This document shows, piece by piece, positions 27,819 to 37,981 of a stretch of DNA of 64,000 nt. Below the pieces are notes generated by a model. That model did not search any database, was not told the origin of the DNA, and saw nothing but the letters and a program-made list of their open reading frames with translations. A program made the translations under genes and the position numbers. Origin of the DNA: an uncultured Clostridia bacterium. GTDB taxonomy: Bacteria; Bacillota; Clostridia; RUG12999. The stretch lies in NCBI GenBank assembly GCA_934792465.1, contig CAKVOK010000007.1, forward strand, positions 1 through 64,000, read 5' to 3'. Each line of letters begins with the position of its first letter. Position 1 is the first letter of the stretch.

Positions 27819-30800
27819 AAAAAATAATTTCAGGATTGCTGGCGGCGGTTTTGATGTTTCAGATATCCGCATTTACGGTTTTTGCGGATGAAGAAACCAT
27901 GTCGAGCATATGTATCGAAGCGGAGAATTATTTGAAAAAAACAGGCGGATATACCGTGGTCGAGGATTCGAATTTAAGCAAAGGAAAGGGAATTGTGGTC
28001 GATTCGAGCAACTATGAGGGAGCGGACGGCAACAACACTCTCGAATACAGCTTTGCGGTGGAAAAGCAGGGGAGATATGATATATGGGTTTTGTCAACGG
28101 ACGGACTGACAAACTATGTGTCGCAGTTTAAATGGAAGCTGGACGGAGGAGCATATGCCGCAGCCACGAAAGATAAGAAGTTGGTAAGCTTCAGGACTCC
28201 CGGAATAACAAAGACTACAATGTACTGGATTAAGCTTTCAACCGCAGAGTTAAAGGAAGGAACTCACAGCTTCGGAATTAAGGTTGACGAAAAGCGTACA
28301 ATGTCGCCGAATATGTATCTGCATGCAATGGATTGCATTATGCTCGTACCGGAAAAGTGGAAATTCGAACCGAACGAACTCGACAAACCGTTTAATGTGG
28401 ATGACATCAGTGTTGAATATGTGTCGGGCGAAATAAAGACAAAAAATATTAAAAGAGAGGGAAGCGTCGAGGTAAACATATATAACAAAATAACGAAGAA
28501 AGCGTCGGGTTCTCCGAAGACCACGGTAAGACTTTTGTATAACGGAAGCAAGGTTACGGAGGAAACGAAATCGTTTACAATCCCTATGAACAAATGGCGG
28601 CCGGGCGCAAGATATGAAGAGGATTTTTCGCTGAATATACCGTTCGACGCCCCGGACGGAGAATACGAGATAGTTACTTTTATCAATAACATTCCGTATG
28701 AAAACGGAAACGAATACGAAACGGTGGGTAAGATAAAACTCGGCGACAGAAAAGAAGAAACTGCGGCGGAGATGAATGTGAAAGAGCTTGTTCTGCCGAA
28801 AAGCCAGACAAAGGGCACGGAGATTGCGGGGAGCGCCGTGATAAGCCTGAATAAAGTACAGGAAACGGCTGCGGGAGCATACATTGCACTTCATAAAGGG
28901 GAAGAGCTGTGGGGTGTAATTGAAACGGAGGATATAGACTTAAGCGGATATGTTCCGAATACGGATATAACGGTTCCGATAAAATATTCTTTTACGGAGG
29001 ATGTACCGAACGGAGATTATATACTTGAATTCGGAATACATAAATATAAAAACGGCGGCAAAAACGAAGAGGAAATCAGCGTCGGCGGTGAAGACTTAAA
29101 CCCGGACAGAACTCAAAAACCGATGAGCAACGGAAAATATACCGAAACCGCAACCGGCGGAACTCATTTTTGGTATGTGAATCAGAGCCTTGCGATGTAT
29201 TGGGACGGAAAACCGTATATTCCGGTGGGCGGTATGTTTTGCCCGGATTATCTTGTGAAATATGACATTAATAAACCGGAAGAAAATAAGAAAAATTTCG
29301 AGCATGATAAAGAAATCTTAAAAACATTGCTCGACAACGGCATAAACGATGTTTATATAAACAACGGCGGACTTTTTTCCGTGCCGATATACACGTGGCA
29401 GTTTTTCTCGGATTATCTTGAAGAGATAGGAATGCATTACGGATGGGAAATGTCAAACTATTTTGCGGGATATGTGGGGGATTATGAGAAACATACTTCA
29501 CATATGCAGAAACAGGAATTTCTTATGACCGGAAAAGAGGGCGGCGTAATATTTAAAGCGACAGGTATAACAGGCAACGGAAAAGTAAGTCTGACGGATA
29601 AGCTTTCGAGGGTGACGTCGGATAATATTGAAACCGTGTTGGGCTGTGCTTATATTGTTATAGATAATAAAAGCGGAGAAAAGGTGTCGGCAGGATACGG
29701 CGAGGGAACCAGAAACGGGGATTCGGTTACAATGTCGGCGAATATAAGCAATTTGTCCGACGGAGATTATTCGGTGGTATTTTTGCCGAAAATACAGACT
29801 ATCGGAGGTTCAAACGGCAATTTTTGGGATGACCCGTATTGGAATGAGGAACTTGCGCGGCGGCATACGTCGCAGTGGAAACCCGGGGAAAACTTCAGAT
29901 TTTTTGTTGACCCGGTAAGAAACGAGCCGACATATTTCAACGAAGACGAGGCTTCGAGAACGGTATCGCCGAATTTTGCAAAAATGTACGTTGAATGGCT
30001 TGAAGACAAATACGGCACAACGGACGCTCTGAACGAAGCATGGCAAACAGTGCCGAAACTCAAAAGCTTTGAGCAGGCGGCGGAAATAATGCCGATGTAT
30101 ACAAATGCAAAGGGCAGCAAATTTGAGAATATTTTATACGCCATGGATATGCGGACGAATGAATTGTTTGATATAAATATACGCAGCGGCGTAATGTGGG
30201 ATGATTATCTTTCGTTTAAGTTTACGTTAATGCCGGATTTCCATGATAATGTTTCGAATACGGTAAAGAAAAATATAAACGCTCCGGTCGTTATTAAGCA
30301 TGTCGGCATTTCGGCTCCGTTTATGGTATCGAAGGAAACCACTTCAAAGGGAATTGACGGAATCGGTGCGGAATCCTACGGAATCAGAACGTCGGTAAGG
30401 GGCAAGACGCTTTATGCATACAGCGACGCCATTCAGGCTAAGAAAACAATGTGGTTTCCGCTGACGGAAACAAATACGGAAGAAAATATGCGTCTTAAAT
30501 ATACGCGCGGCGATTGGGGATATGCGGATGAAACGGAAATGCATGACAACTTCGATTGTATAATAGAAGCCGGGGCAAAAGGAATTTTTGACTTTTTGAT
30601 TTGCCATGACGGCTATATAGGTTTGACATACGGATACCCTGTTCAGCCCGAACGGTATGGGTGGCTGAAAGCTTATAAAGATAAGCTTCTCGGAGAAAAC
30701 GGAGAAAAAGCGGAAGCATTTGCAAAAGAATGTATTATGCCGAGTCTTTATCTCATGTATCCGGCAAGCCAAAACTGGTGGCTGTCGGCACCTACATTCA

Positions 30801-31867
30801 GAAATTCCGTGCTGTATGATGACGATTATTCGAAAAGAGGACTTGTGAAGGTAGGAGGCAGGCTGTCTACCGATACTTATGACCCGACTTTGGATACCGA
30901 AACAATAATTATCGAGTTGAAAGATGCGCCGGCAACAAAAATATACGGTCCGAAGCTTCTTGAAGTAATGCGAAACGACAAGAAGAACAAAAACTTCGTA
31001 TTCTGCGGTCTGCGTGAGGATATAGGCGCACTGCCGGAAATAGATAAATATTATACGAATGAGAAAGCGGCGCTTTCGAAAGACGAAACGGTACAGATCT
31101 TAAAACCGACGGAAACTTCGAGCGTATTTCTTAAAACAAAGGACGGCAGACCGTACGGACTGCGCGACGGCAATCTTTATATTATCGCAAGCAGCGCATG
31201 GTCGTCGATGGATAAGGCAAACGGGAACCAGTATTCGGAATCAAACTACCTTGCGAATCTGAAGCTTCCGTCCAAATTTGACATTAAGGCGAAAGAGTAT
31301 GTGGCAAAAGAGGAAGAAGAGGACGCAAAAGAGGAACTTAAGGATATCGGCGGCAGCATGGCAGAGATGGAAATAAAGTATCTGTATGAAAACGGGTATG
31401 TAACGGGCGGAGCGGACGGAAATTACAATCCGCAGGGCAATGTTACGATAGCGGAGGCTTCGGCTGTGATTATTCGTGCAATGAAGCTTGAACCGATAAG
31501 CTTTGACGGAGCGTTTGCGGATGTTTCAAAAGACGATTGGTATGCGGACTATGTGCAGACGGCGTATAACATGGGACTTTATGATGAGGGCTTTGAGAAA
31601 AACGGAAAGATAAATCCGAACAGTTACATTACGCGGGAACAGCTTGCGGAAATGACGGCAAAAGCATATTGCGTTGTAAATTCCGCACAGCCGGCAAGCA
31701 CGGAAACATTTGACGATGTGAAGAATACACAGCTTGAGATGTATATAGGCTTTTGCAAAGAAAAGGAACTCATGAACGGTGACGGCAACAATATGTTCCG
31801 CCCGAAAGAGAATGTTTCGCGTGCCGAAACGGCATTGGTAATATACAGATATTTAAAATTAAAATAA
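27815..31867 (+). CDS. SLH-anchored GH-A-like glycoside hydrolase, paralogue of the 1687-aa protein
   Basis: The GTG at 27815 overlaps the upstream stop. 1350 residues with a signal peptide. Order: one IEAE-type module (about 28-185), beta-sandwich stretches (190-440), and the same catalytic region as the gene at 21061 (NQSLAMYWDGKPYIPVGG; DPVRNE with Glu704; WLEDKYGTTDALNEAW; TETNT with Glu885). After about residue 1160 a charged linker leads to SLH repeats (about 1177-1350: NGYVTGGADGNYNPQG, FADVSKDDWYADYVQ, FDDVKNTQLEMY). This version is therefore wall-bound, where its paralogue ends in binding modules. The pair would give one cell-attached and one released enzyme of related activity. Catalytic residues are inferred from motif spacing only. 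Confidence 0.85.
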   Translation: MKKIISGLLAAVLMFQISAFTVFADEETMSSICIEAENYLKKTGGYTVVEDSNLSKGKGIVVDSSNYEGADGNNTLEYSFAVEKQGRYDIWVLSTDGLTNYVSQFKWKLDGGAYAAATKDKKLVSFRTPGITKTTMYWIKLSTAELKEGTHSFGIKVDEKRTMSPNMYLHAMDCIMLVPEKWKFEPNELDKPFNVDDISVEYVSGEIKTKNIKREGSVEVNIYNKITKKASGSPKTTVRLLYNGSKVTEETKSFTIPMNKWRPGARYEEDFSLNIPFDAPDGEYEIVTFINNIPYENGNEYETVGKIKLGDRKEETAAEMNVKELVLPKSQTKGTEIAGSAVISLNKVQETAAGAYIALHKGEELWGVIETEDIDLSGYVPNTDITVPIKYSFTEDVPNGDYILEFGIHKYKNGGKNEEEISVGGEDLNPDRTQKPMSNGKYTETATGGTHFWYVNQSLAMYWDGKPYIPVGGMFCPDYLVKYDINKPEENKKNFEHDKEILKTLLDNGINDVYINNGGLFSVPIYTWQFFSDYLEEIGMHYGWEMSNYFAGYVGDYEKHTSHMQKQEFLMTGKEGGVIFKATGITGNGKVSLTDKLSRVTSDNIETVLGCAYIVIDNKSGEKVSAGYGEGTRNGDSVTMSANISNLSDGDYSVVFLPKIQTIGGSNGNFWDDPYWNEELARRHTSQWKPGENFRFFVDPVRNEPTYFNEDEASRTVSPNFAKMYVEWLEDKYGTTDALNEAWQTVPKLKSFEQAAEIMPMYTNAKGSKFENILYAMDMRTNELFDINIRSGVMWDDYLSFKFTLMPDFHDNVSNTVKKNINAPVVIKHVGISAPFMVSKETTSKGIDGIGAESYGIRTSVRGKTLYAYSDAIQAKKTMWFPLTETNTEENMRLKYTRGDWGYADETEMHDNFDCIIEAGAKGIFDFLICHDGYIGLTYGYPVQPERYGWLKAYKDKLLGENGEKAEAFAKECIMPSLYLMYPASQNWWLSAPTFRNSVLYDDDYSKRGLVKVGGRLSTDTYDPTLDTETIIIELKDAPATKIYGPKLLEVMRNDKKNKNFVFCGLREDIGALPEIDKYYTNEKAALSKDETVQILKPTETSSVFLKTKDGRPYGLRDGNLYIIASSAWSSMDKANGNQYSESNYLANLKLPSKFDIKAKEYVAKEEEEDAKEELKDIGGSMAEMEIKYLYENGYVTGGADGNYNPQGNVTIAEASAVIIRAMKLEPISFDGAFADVSKDDWYADYVQTAYNMGLYDEGFEKNGKINPNSYITREQLAEMTAKAYCVVNSAQPASTETFDDVKNTQLEMYIGFCKEKELMNGDGNNMFRPKENVSRAETALVIYRYLKLK

Positions 31868-31924
31868 AACAGCCTGTCTTTTGCATGGTGCAAAACGGCA
31901 AATGCGGTTTTGTGAAAGGAGTTA

Positions 31925-32836
31925 ATGGTCATAATTATGGCGACAAAAATTTACCGCGGGGAGAAAAAGTATAAATTTAATATATTTCCGTATTTATGCC
32001 TTGTACCCGTATTTACTTTTTTGATATTGTTTTTGGTAAGACCGTTTGTTTTCGCGTTTATAAAAAGTTTTTACGATTATGATGCGGCGGCAAGAAACAA
32101 TTTTATAGGTTTCGGAAATTATATTACGCTCTTTAGGGATGATATGGTATTCAGAAAATCGGTAAAAAACTTATGGATATTTCTGGTGTTTTTAATACCA
32201 TCGTTTGCAATGCCGATATTGGTAGCGGAAATGATATTTCACCTCAAAAGCATAAAAGCGCAGAATGTTTACAGAACGGTTATGATAATACCTATGGTGG
32301 TGCCTCTGGTTATAACGGTGCTGATATGGAAGTTTTTGTATTACCCGTCAATAGGTCTGTTTAACCGCCTGCTGTCAAATATGCATTTGAACGAAATAAA
32401 CTTTCTCGGTGACGAAAAAACGGTAAAATTGTCCATTATAATGATAGGCTTCCCGTGGGTATCGGGACTTAATCTGCTGATGGCATTCGCCGCACTGCAA
32501 AACATAGATGTCGAGATGCTGGAAGCCGCAAACCTTGACGGAGCAAGCGGAATCAAACGTATAATATCGATTGAATTGCCGCTCATTCTTCCGCAGCTGA
32601 AAACATTGTTTATAATATGTATGTGCGGAGTTATACAGGATTACGAGAAAATACTTATACTCACAAACGGTGGACCGAACAATGCGTCCATGGTTCCGGG
32701 ATTACATATGTACAGCATGGCGTTTTCTACCGAAAATGCGTCAAAATTCGGATACAGCTGCTGCATTGCGGTAGTGATGTTTGCCGTTATATTTACGCTT
32801 TCGATAATTATGCTTAGAATAAAGAAGAAAAAGTGA
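31925..32836 (+). CDS. CUT1 sugar ABC transporter permease (MalF/UgpA type)
   Basis: About 303 residues with six predicted membrane segments and the permease EAA loop EAANLDGASGIKRIISIELP near residue 200. The start is unsure: the ATG at 31925 is only 3 bases from AAAGGAG, the ATG at 31937 is about 15 bases away. It forms a pair with the next gene. The binding lipoprotein for this system is probably the gene at 37982, separated from the permeases by an SLH gene pair. No ATPase is encoded here; many CUT1 importers share one MsmX-like ATPase encoded elsewhere. Imports oligosaccharides released by the enzymes upstream. Confidence 0.92.
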   Translation: MVIIMATKIYRGEKKYKFNIFPYLCLVPVFTFLILFLVRPFVFAFIKSFYDYDAAARNNFIGFGNYITLFRDDMVFRKSVKNLWIFLVFLIPSFAMPILVAEMIFHLKSIKAQNVYRTVMIIPMVVPLVITVLIWKFLYYPSIGLFNRLLSNMHLNEINFLGDEKTVKLSIIMIGFPWVSGLNLLMAFAALQNIDVEMLEAANLDGASGIKRIISIELPLILPQLKTLFIICMCGVIQDYEKILILTNGGPNNASMVPGLHMYSMAFSTENASKFGYSCCIAVVMFAVIFTLSIIMLRIKKKK

Positions 32837-32848
32837 GGAGGGCAAAAC

Positions 32849-33673
32849 ATGAAAAAAAAGACCGGCATAAGTCAAATTGCCATAAATATTGCATTGTGCT
32901 TTATTGTTGTGCTGCTGTTTATACCGTTTGCAATAATGATAATAACATCGCTTAAAGATGAAATGCAGATTGCGGTAAACTTTTTCGGATTGCCCAAACC
33001 GGCGGTATGGGCAAACTATCCCAAAGCATTTTCCATGATTAAAGGGTATTTTGTCAATTCGTTTATAGTAACGGGATGCACTGTTGCGGGGATTGTCGCC
33101 GTAGCGGTACCGGCAGGATATGTATTTGCAAAATTTAAGTTTAAGGGTAAAGAAATTTTATATTATATAATTTTGGCATTTACCCTCATACCGTCGGGAA
33201 TGCTGCTTGTTCCGCTGTATATAAATATAGTAAGTCTGCATCTGGGGAATACGCATCTCGGCGTAATACTGCCGAACATAGCCGGCGGAAGCGTTATGGC
33301 AATATTATTGAGCCGCGGCTTTTTCGAAGAAATAAGCGACACTATTTTTGAATCGGCGAAAATAGACGGAGCAAGAGAAACTCAGGTTATAGTGAAAATG
33401 CTGATACCTCTCTCCAAACCGATAGTGGGAACGCTCTGCGTTTATTATTTCTTTACGAACTTCAATCAGTTTATGCTTCCGTATATTGTGCTTACATCGG
33501 ATAAGTTGAAAACAATACCTATAGGACTTGCAAAGCTGGCAGGGCAGTACGGAATAAACTTCGGATTGCAGATGGCGGGATATTCGATAACGGCAGTGCC
33601 GCTTATGATTCTTTTCCTTTGCACATCAAAGCTGTATGTAAAAGGTATTACAAGCGGAGCGGTTAAAGGATAG
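32849..33673 (+). CDS. CUT1 sugar ABC transporter permease (MalG type)
   Basis: 274 residues, six predicted membrane segments, and the EAA-type motif ESAKIDGARETQVIVKMLIP near residue 170. It ends in KGITSGAVKG, the usual MalG-family tail. It starts 12 bases after the first permease behind GAGGAGGG. Together they form the membrane channel of an oligosaccharide importer. The next gene, 28 bases downstream, is an SLH protein rather than the expected binding protein. Confidence 0.93.
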   Translation: MKKKTGISQIAINIALCFIVVLLFIPFAIMIITSLKDEMQIAVNFFGLPKPAVWANYPKAFSMIKGYFVNSFIVTGCTVAGIVAVAVPAGYVFAKFKFKGKEILYYIILAFTLIPSGMLLVPLYINIVSLHLGNTHLGVILPNIAGGSVMAILLSRGFFEEISDTIFESAKIDGARETQVIVKMLIPLSKPIVGTLCVYYFFTNFNQFMLPYIVLTSDKLKTIPIGLAKLAGQYGINFGLQMAGYSITAVPLMILFLCTSKLYVKGITSGAVKG

Positions 33674-33701
33674 CCGAAATCGGAAGAAAGGATATTGATA
33701 T

Positions 33702-35351
33702 ATGAAGCGATTGGAAAAAAGTATATATGCGGCGGTATGTTTTCTGATGTGCCTGTGCATATCGGGATATGCTTACGATGTGTTTACAACGGTTGAATCT
33801 GCGGACGGCTCGGTGAAAAGATTTTTGAATATAAGTGCCGACGACATAAATGCCGAAAACGTTAATGTTGAAATAATAAATGCCGGAAAAACCCTTGAGG
33901 ATATATGTGCGGGAAACGAAAGGGAAGTTCTCGGTCATGTAAAGACATTGGCGGCAGACGAAAACGGCAGAGTTTTTTATAAATTTCGCATGACGGGGGA
34001 GAGCGGAGAATATACGGTTCGTATAAAAGAACAGGGAAAAAGCGATATCTTTGAAACTACCGTTAAAACGGTGAACGATGAGGAAACCGAAAAGTTCTTC
34101 GAGGAGCTTAAAAATGTAAACGATAAAAGCGGAATGCAGTCGTTGATTACGAAATCGGAGGCTTTTTTAGATATGCTGCACGATGCGGATATAAGGGATA
34201 TCAATGCGGTATGCGAGGCGCTTGCCGGGGATTTGCCGTATACGGATGCGGAAAGGTTTTCGGAAAAATATAAAGAGGCTGTAATCATTGATGAAATCCG
34301 CAGCTTAAACACCGTTTCGGAGCTTAAAGAGGCGCTTGAAATTTATAAAAATATTGTCGGTGCGGCGGAATCACCTGTTTATGACCTGTATTCGGAGAAT
34401 GAAGAAAAGGTTTTGAAAGATATGCTGAACGGCAAGTATATTGATAAAAAAACGTTCATGGAATGTCTGAACGAAAAATCGGTTATTTGTGCCATGGAAT
34501 CGGCGCAAAGCCCGGCACAGGCATATGAAATTCTGAAAAATGATTATTTAAAGACAGATTTCAAGACGTATGATAAGCTCAGAAACAAGGCGGCGGCAAC
34601 TTCGGCGGTTAAAGGGAAGCGTTTCGGCGATATTAAGAGTATGCTGAATGCGTTTTACGATGCCGCAGAGGCTCAGCGCAGAGCCGAAACGGACAGTTCG
34701 GCGGGAGGCTCGGCATCTTCGGGAAAAGGCGGCGGAGGCGGAAGCGTCGTAAAATCGGATGCTGCCGTGAATATACCGATGCCGGCACAAACAAAAACCG
34801 AAACAATTATTTTTAAAGACCTCGGCGACGCGATATGGGCAAGAGAGAGTATAGCCTATCTGGCAGACAAAAAGATTATAAACGGATACGAAAACGGAAA
34901 TTTCGAACCGAACAAAAACATTACAAGAGAAGAATTTGCAAAAATGTGCGTTACGGCGTTCGGAATAGGAAGCGGAAACAAGAATGCGGAATTTACGGAT
35001 GTTGATAAAAACGCATGGTACGGCAGATATGTCGGCATACTCGGGTCTGCCGGAATAGTTAACGGATATGAAGACGGAAGCTTCGGAGTCGGCAGGGATA
35101 TAACACGTGAAGAAGCGGCGGTAACGATAAACCGAATTTTGAATGCTTCGGAGAAAGATTACGAACAGATTGAAACTGCGGATTTTAAAGATGAAGACGA
35201 TATAGACGAATACGCAAAGCAATCTGTGAACGAACTGAAAAAACGTGGAATTGTCTGCGGAAACAGCGACAATATGTTTTTGCCGCACAACTGCCTGACA
35301 AGAGCGGAATGCGCACAGATGATATACGGTGCTTTGAAGAAGGGGGTGTGA
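33702..35351 (+). CDS. SLH-anchored surface protein (protein A, copy 2)
   Basis: 549 residues: signal peptide (about 1-24), a beta-rich region (25-125, with AADENGRVFYKFRMTGESGE), a long charged helical region (130-325), a Gly/Ser-rich linker (GGSASSGKGGGGGS) and three SLH repeats (about 365-549: FKDLGDAIWARESIAYL, FTDVDKNAWYGRYV, FKDEDDIDEYAKQSV). The second repeat, NGYEDGSFGVGRDITREE, is almost the same as in copies 1 and 3. The N-terminal region has no family I recognise. It is followed 5 bases later by protein B and lies between the permeases and the binding protein of one importer, suggesting a job in capturing that importer's glycan at the wall. AAAGGAT precedes the ATG. Confidence 0.88.
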   Translation: MKRLEKSIYAAVCFLMCLCISGYAYDVFTTVESADGSVKRFLNISADDINAENVNVEIINAGKTLEDICAGNEREVLGHVKTLAADENGRVFYKFRMTGESGEYTVRIKEQGKSDIFETTVKTVNDEETEKFFEELKNVNDKSGMQSLITKSEAFLDMLHDADIRDINAVCEALAGDLPYTDAERFSEKYKEAVIIDEIRSLNTVSELKEALEIYKNIVGAAESPVYDLYSENEEKVLKDMLNGKYIDKKTFMECLNEKSVICAMESAQSPAQAYEILKNDYLKTDFKTYDKLRNKAAATSAVKGKRFGDIKSMLNAFYDAAEAQRRAETDSSAGGSASSGKGGGGGSVVKSDAAVNIPMPAQTKTETIIFKDLGDAIWARESIAYLADKKIINGYENGNFEPNKNITREEFAKMCVTAFGIGSGNKNAEFTDVDKNAWYGRYVGILGSAGIVNGYEDGSFGVGRDITREEAAVTINRILNASEKDYEQIETADFKDEDDIDEYAKQSVNELKKRGIVCGNSDNMFLPHNCLTRAECAQMIYGALKKGV

Positions 35352-35356
35352 ATTGA

Positions 35357-37936
35357 ATGAGAAAAATATGTGTGCTGCTTGTAATGTGTCTGATGTGCGG
35401 CTGCTTCGCCCACACGGCAGCGGCAGCTTCCGCCGACGGCAATGATGAATATGCATATGAGGTTTTGAAAAGCCTCGGTTTTGTCGATAAGATAGGATAT
35501 ACGGAAGATACGCTCGGATATGAGGTGACGAATGCCGAGATGGCATATGTACTCGCAAGGTTCATAGGAATACCGGACGGGAAGATAAAAACAACGATGT
35601 TTGCGGACGTAAAACCCGATTCTTATGCCGCAGCGGAGATAAACGCTCTTGCAAAACGCGGCTATATACGCGGCACCGGAATGAAGTTTTATCCAGAAGA
35701 AAGTGCCGATATAATACAGGCAATAAGGGCAATTACGGCAATCGAAAATCTTGATGCGGGGCTTACATACGAGAGCAGCGATGCGAATTATTTGTCCGTT
35801 GCGGCGCAGAATAAGATTTTCGACGGACTGAATCTTTCAAAAAAGGAATTTACAAGAAAAGATTTTTTGCGGATGATTTACAATACGCTTGAGGCGAAGG
35901 TTTATAAAAGGACGGCTTACGGCAATACGTATTCTTATGAACGAAAAAACGAATATACGGTTTTGCACGAATTTTTTGACGCTTATAAGGGAAAAGGCAT
36001 ATTGGAATCAAACGACAGGACGTCGCTTGTAACGTATACGGCTGTCGGGAAAAACAAAGTTGAGATAAACGGAGAAACATATCTGTGCGGAAAAGTCAGG
36101 GCAGAGGAATGTATAGGAAGAAACGTTGTATTCTATTACAGAGAAAATGCGGACGGCGATAACGAGCTGTTATATTTAAGACCGGACGGCAACGAAGAAT
36201 GTGCGCTAAGATATGACGAAATTGTAAAGTATGAGAACAACTGCTACGAATATGAAACGGAAAACGGAAAAACAAAGAAAGCAAGGCTTTCGGATAGGTT
36301 TGTATTCGTATATAACGGAATTGCGGAGGATAATTATATAAATGCGGATTTAATACCGAATTACGGTAAAATCGTATTGACAGATAACGATTCCGACGGA
36401 TTTTATGATGTTGTTTTCGTCTATGATTACAAAGAAATTGTCGTTGACAGCGTAAACGGTACAACCGACATGATTTATGATAAATTCGAAAGTGAACCGG
36501 TGAAGTTTGATGATGCCGACCAAAATAACACGATAAAAAATACGGACGGAGAAGAGCTGCTCGCTTTTGAACTCAAAGAATGGGATGTTCTGGAGGTGCT
36601 CGAAAGCAAAAACGGAAAGTATATTGATATAACGCTTTTGAATGAAGTGATTTACGGGCAGATTACCGGAAAGGAAAATGACGGCAAATATACGTATGTA
36701 TGCGTGGATGATATAAAATATAAGCTTTCCGATTATGCTTTAAAGACAAGTCAAAAATATATCATGGGTGAATATGCATATTTTTATTTAAATGCAAATG
36801 ACGAAATAGTTGCCGAAAATCGGAAAAAAGGCGGAGATTACAGATGCGGCGTTTTGGTTGAAGTGAGAGAGATAACGGAGAAAATCGATACGAATTGTGT
36901 GCTGAAAGTGTTTGACGAATCGGGGAAAACAGTAAAAATGAAATGTCGGAAAAATATAAAGCTTGACGGCAAAATATACAAAAACCTCGATAAGTTTTAT
37001 ACGGAGATAAATAATATATTTGACGGCAAGTTTCAGCTTATAAGGTATAAAACCGATGATACCGACACTCTGACGAACATCGATACGCTGAAAGTAAATG
37101 AGGAAGAAGACAAGTCGATATGCGCAAGAATGGGGAAAAGCATAGATGGAATCTACAGTGCCGGACGCAACTTTGACGGAAAAATCCAACTCGATGAGGA
37201 TACAAAGGTGTTTGTCGTACCGGAAGACGGCAATACGGACGAGGACTATTTCAAAAAGGATTCGATAATGTATTTCAGTACGGACAAGACGTATAAAAAT
37301 ATTTTCCCGGTATATCTCGGAAACGATTCGCTCAGTGCATATGCGCTGATTGTAAGGAGGGATACGGACAGCACAACATACAACAGCGATAACAGCGTTG
37401 TCGTATCGAAAATTGTACCATGTATCAACAGCGACGGCGATTCCGTTGAAAAGCTTTACGGATACGGCGCATTAAAGAATAATTATAAGAAGCAGAGTAC
37501 CGTTGAACTTTTAACGGCGGAGGACGGAGTGCTTTCAAACCTTGATGTTCATGCCGGAGACATTATAAGATACGAGGTAAACGAAAAGAATGAAATAGTA
37601 TCCGCGGTTTTGGATATGTGCTGCAAAACAATGAAAGGGGACGCCGTTAAAGATATTACAACCGATTTCAGGGCGCTGTACCGCATTACGGTGGGGAATG
37701 TTTACGAAAGAAACGGTCATGTGATTTCGCTTAAAGCCGGGAACGGCGGATTTGAAGATATGGAATATCACGATCTCAACAGATATGCGCTGTTTTGTTT
37801 TGATACCAAGACGGAAAAGTTCAAAAAAATTCAAGACAGCGATGTGTGCGGATTGAAGGCAAACGGCACGGGAAGCCTTATTGCCGTTGTATCATCGAGC
37901 GGATACCCAAGATACGCCGTTGTTTATATAAAATAA
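35357..37936 (+). CDS. Secreted SLH-domain protein of about 860 aa (protein B, copy 2)
   Basis: 859 residues with a cleavable signal (ending near HTAAAAS). A Cys lies at residue 15 (MCGCFAHT), so lipidation is possible but not typical. N-terminal SLH-like repeats (about 30-190: MFADVKPDSYAAAEIN, RGYIRGTGMKFYPEES) precede the large unknown region. YNG falls at residues 319-321 and the acidic loop DNDSDG at 343-348, matching copies 1 and 3. Near the C-terminus INSDGDSVEKLYG mirrors INSDGDTVDTLCG of copy 1, and the chain ends in a hydrophobic strand (AVVYIK). GGGGGTG lies 8 bases before the ATG. No catalytic motif is visible; a binding or scaffolding role at the surface is inferred. Confidence 0.87.
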   Translation: MRKICVLLVMCLMCGCFAHTAAAASADGNDEYAYEVLKSLGFVDKIGYTEDTLGYEVTNAEMAYVLARFIGIPDGKIKTTMFADVKPDSYAAAEINALAKRGYIRGTGMKFYPEESADIIQAIRAITAIENLDAGLTYESSDANYLSVAAQNKIFDGLNLSKKEFTRKDFLRMIYNTLEAKVYKRTAYGNTYSYERKNEYTVLHEFFDAYKGKGILESNDRTSLVTYTAVGKNKVEINGETYLCGKVRAEECIGRNVVFYYRENADGDNELLYLRPDGNEECALRYDEIVKYENNCYEYETENGKTKKARLSDRFVFVYNGIAEDNYINADLIPNYGKIVLTDNDSDGFYDVVFVYDYKEIVVDSVNGTTDMIYDKFESEPVKFDDADQNNTIKNTDGEELLAFELKEWDVLEVLESKNGKYIDITLLNEVIYGQITGKENDGKYTYVCVDDIKYKLSDYALKTSQKYIMGEYAYFYLNANDEIVAENRKKGGDYRCGVLVEVREITEKIDTNCVLKVFDESGKTVKMKCRKNIKLDGKIYKNLDKFYTEINNIFDGKFQLIRYKTDDTDTLTNIDTLKVNEEEDKSICARMGKSIDGIYSAGRNFDGKIQLDEDTKVFVVPEDGNTDEDYFKKDSIMYFSTDKTYKNIFPVYLGNDSLSAYALIVRRDTDSTTYNSDNSVVVSKIVPCINSDGDSVEKLYGYGALKNNYKKQSTVELLTAEDGVLSNLDVHAGDIIRYEVNEKNEIVSAVLDMCCKTMKGDAVKDITTDFRALYRITVGNVYERNGHVISLKAGNGGFEDMEYHDLNRYALFCFDTKTEKFKKIQDSDVCGLKANGTGSLIAVVSSSGYPRYAVVYIK

Positions 37937-37981
37937 GCTATGGCGGAATTAAAATAAATTTATAAAAAGGAGCGGTAAAAA

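Noticed and set aside
34548..35558. 336-codon minus-strand frame across the end of protein A copy 2 and the start of protein B
   Set aside because: Covers two real genes on the other strand and contains only low-complexity, Arg/Cys/His-rich sequence.
36383..36400. DNDSDG loop of protein B considered as a dockerin
   Set aside because: Dockerins need two tandem calcium-loop/helix repeats with paired recognition residues, usually at an end of the protein; only one loop is present, deep inside the chain.
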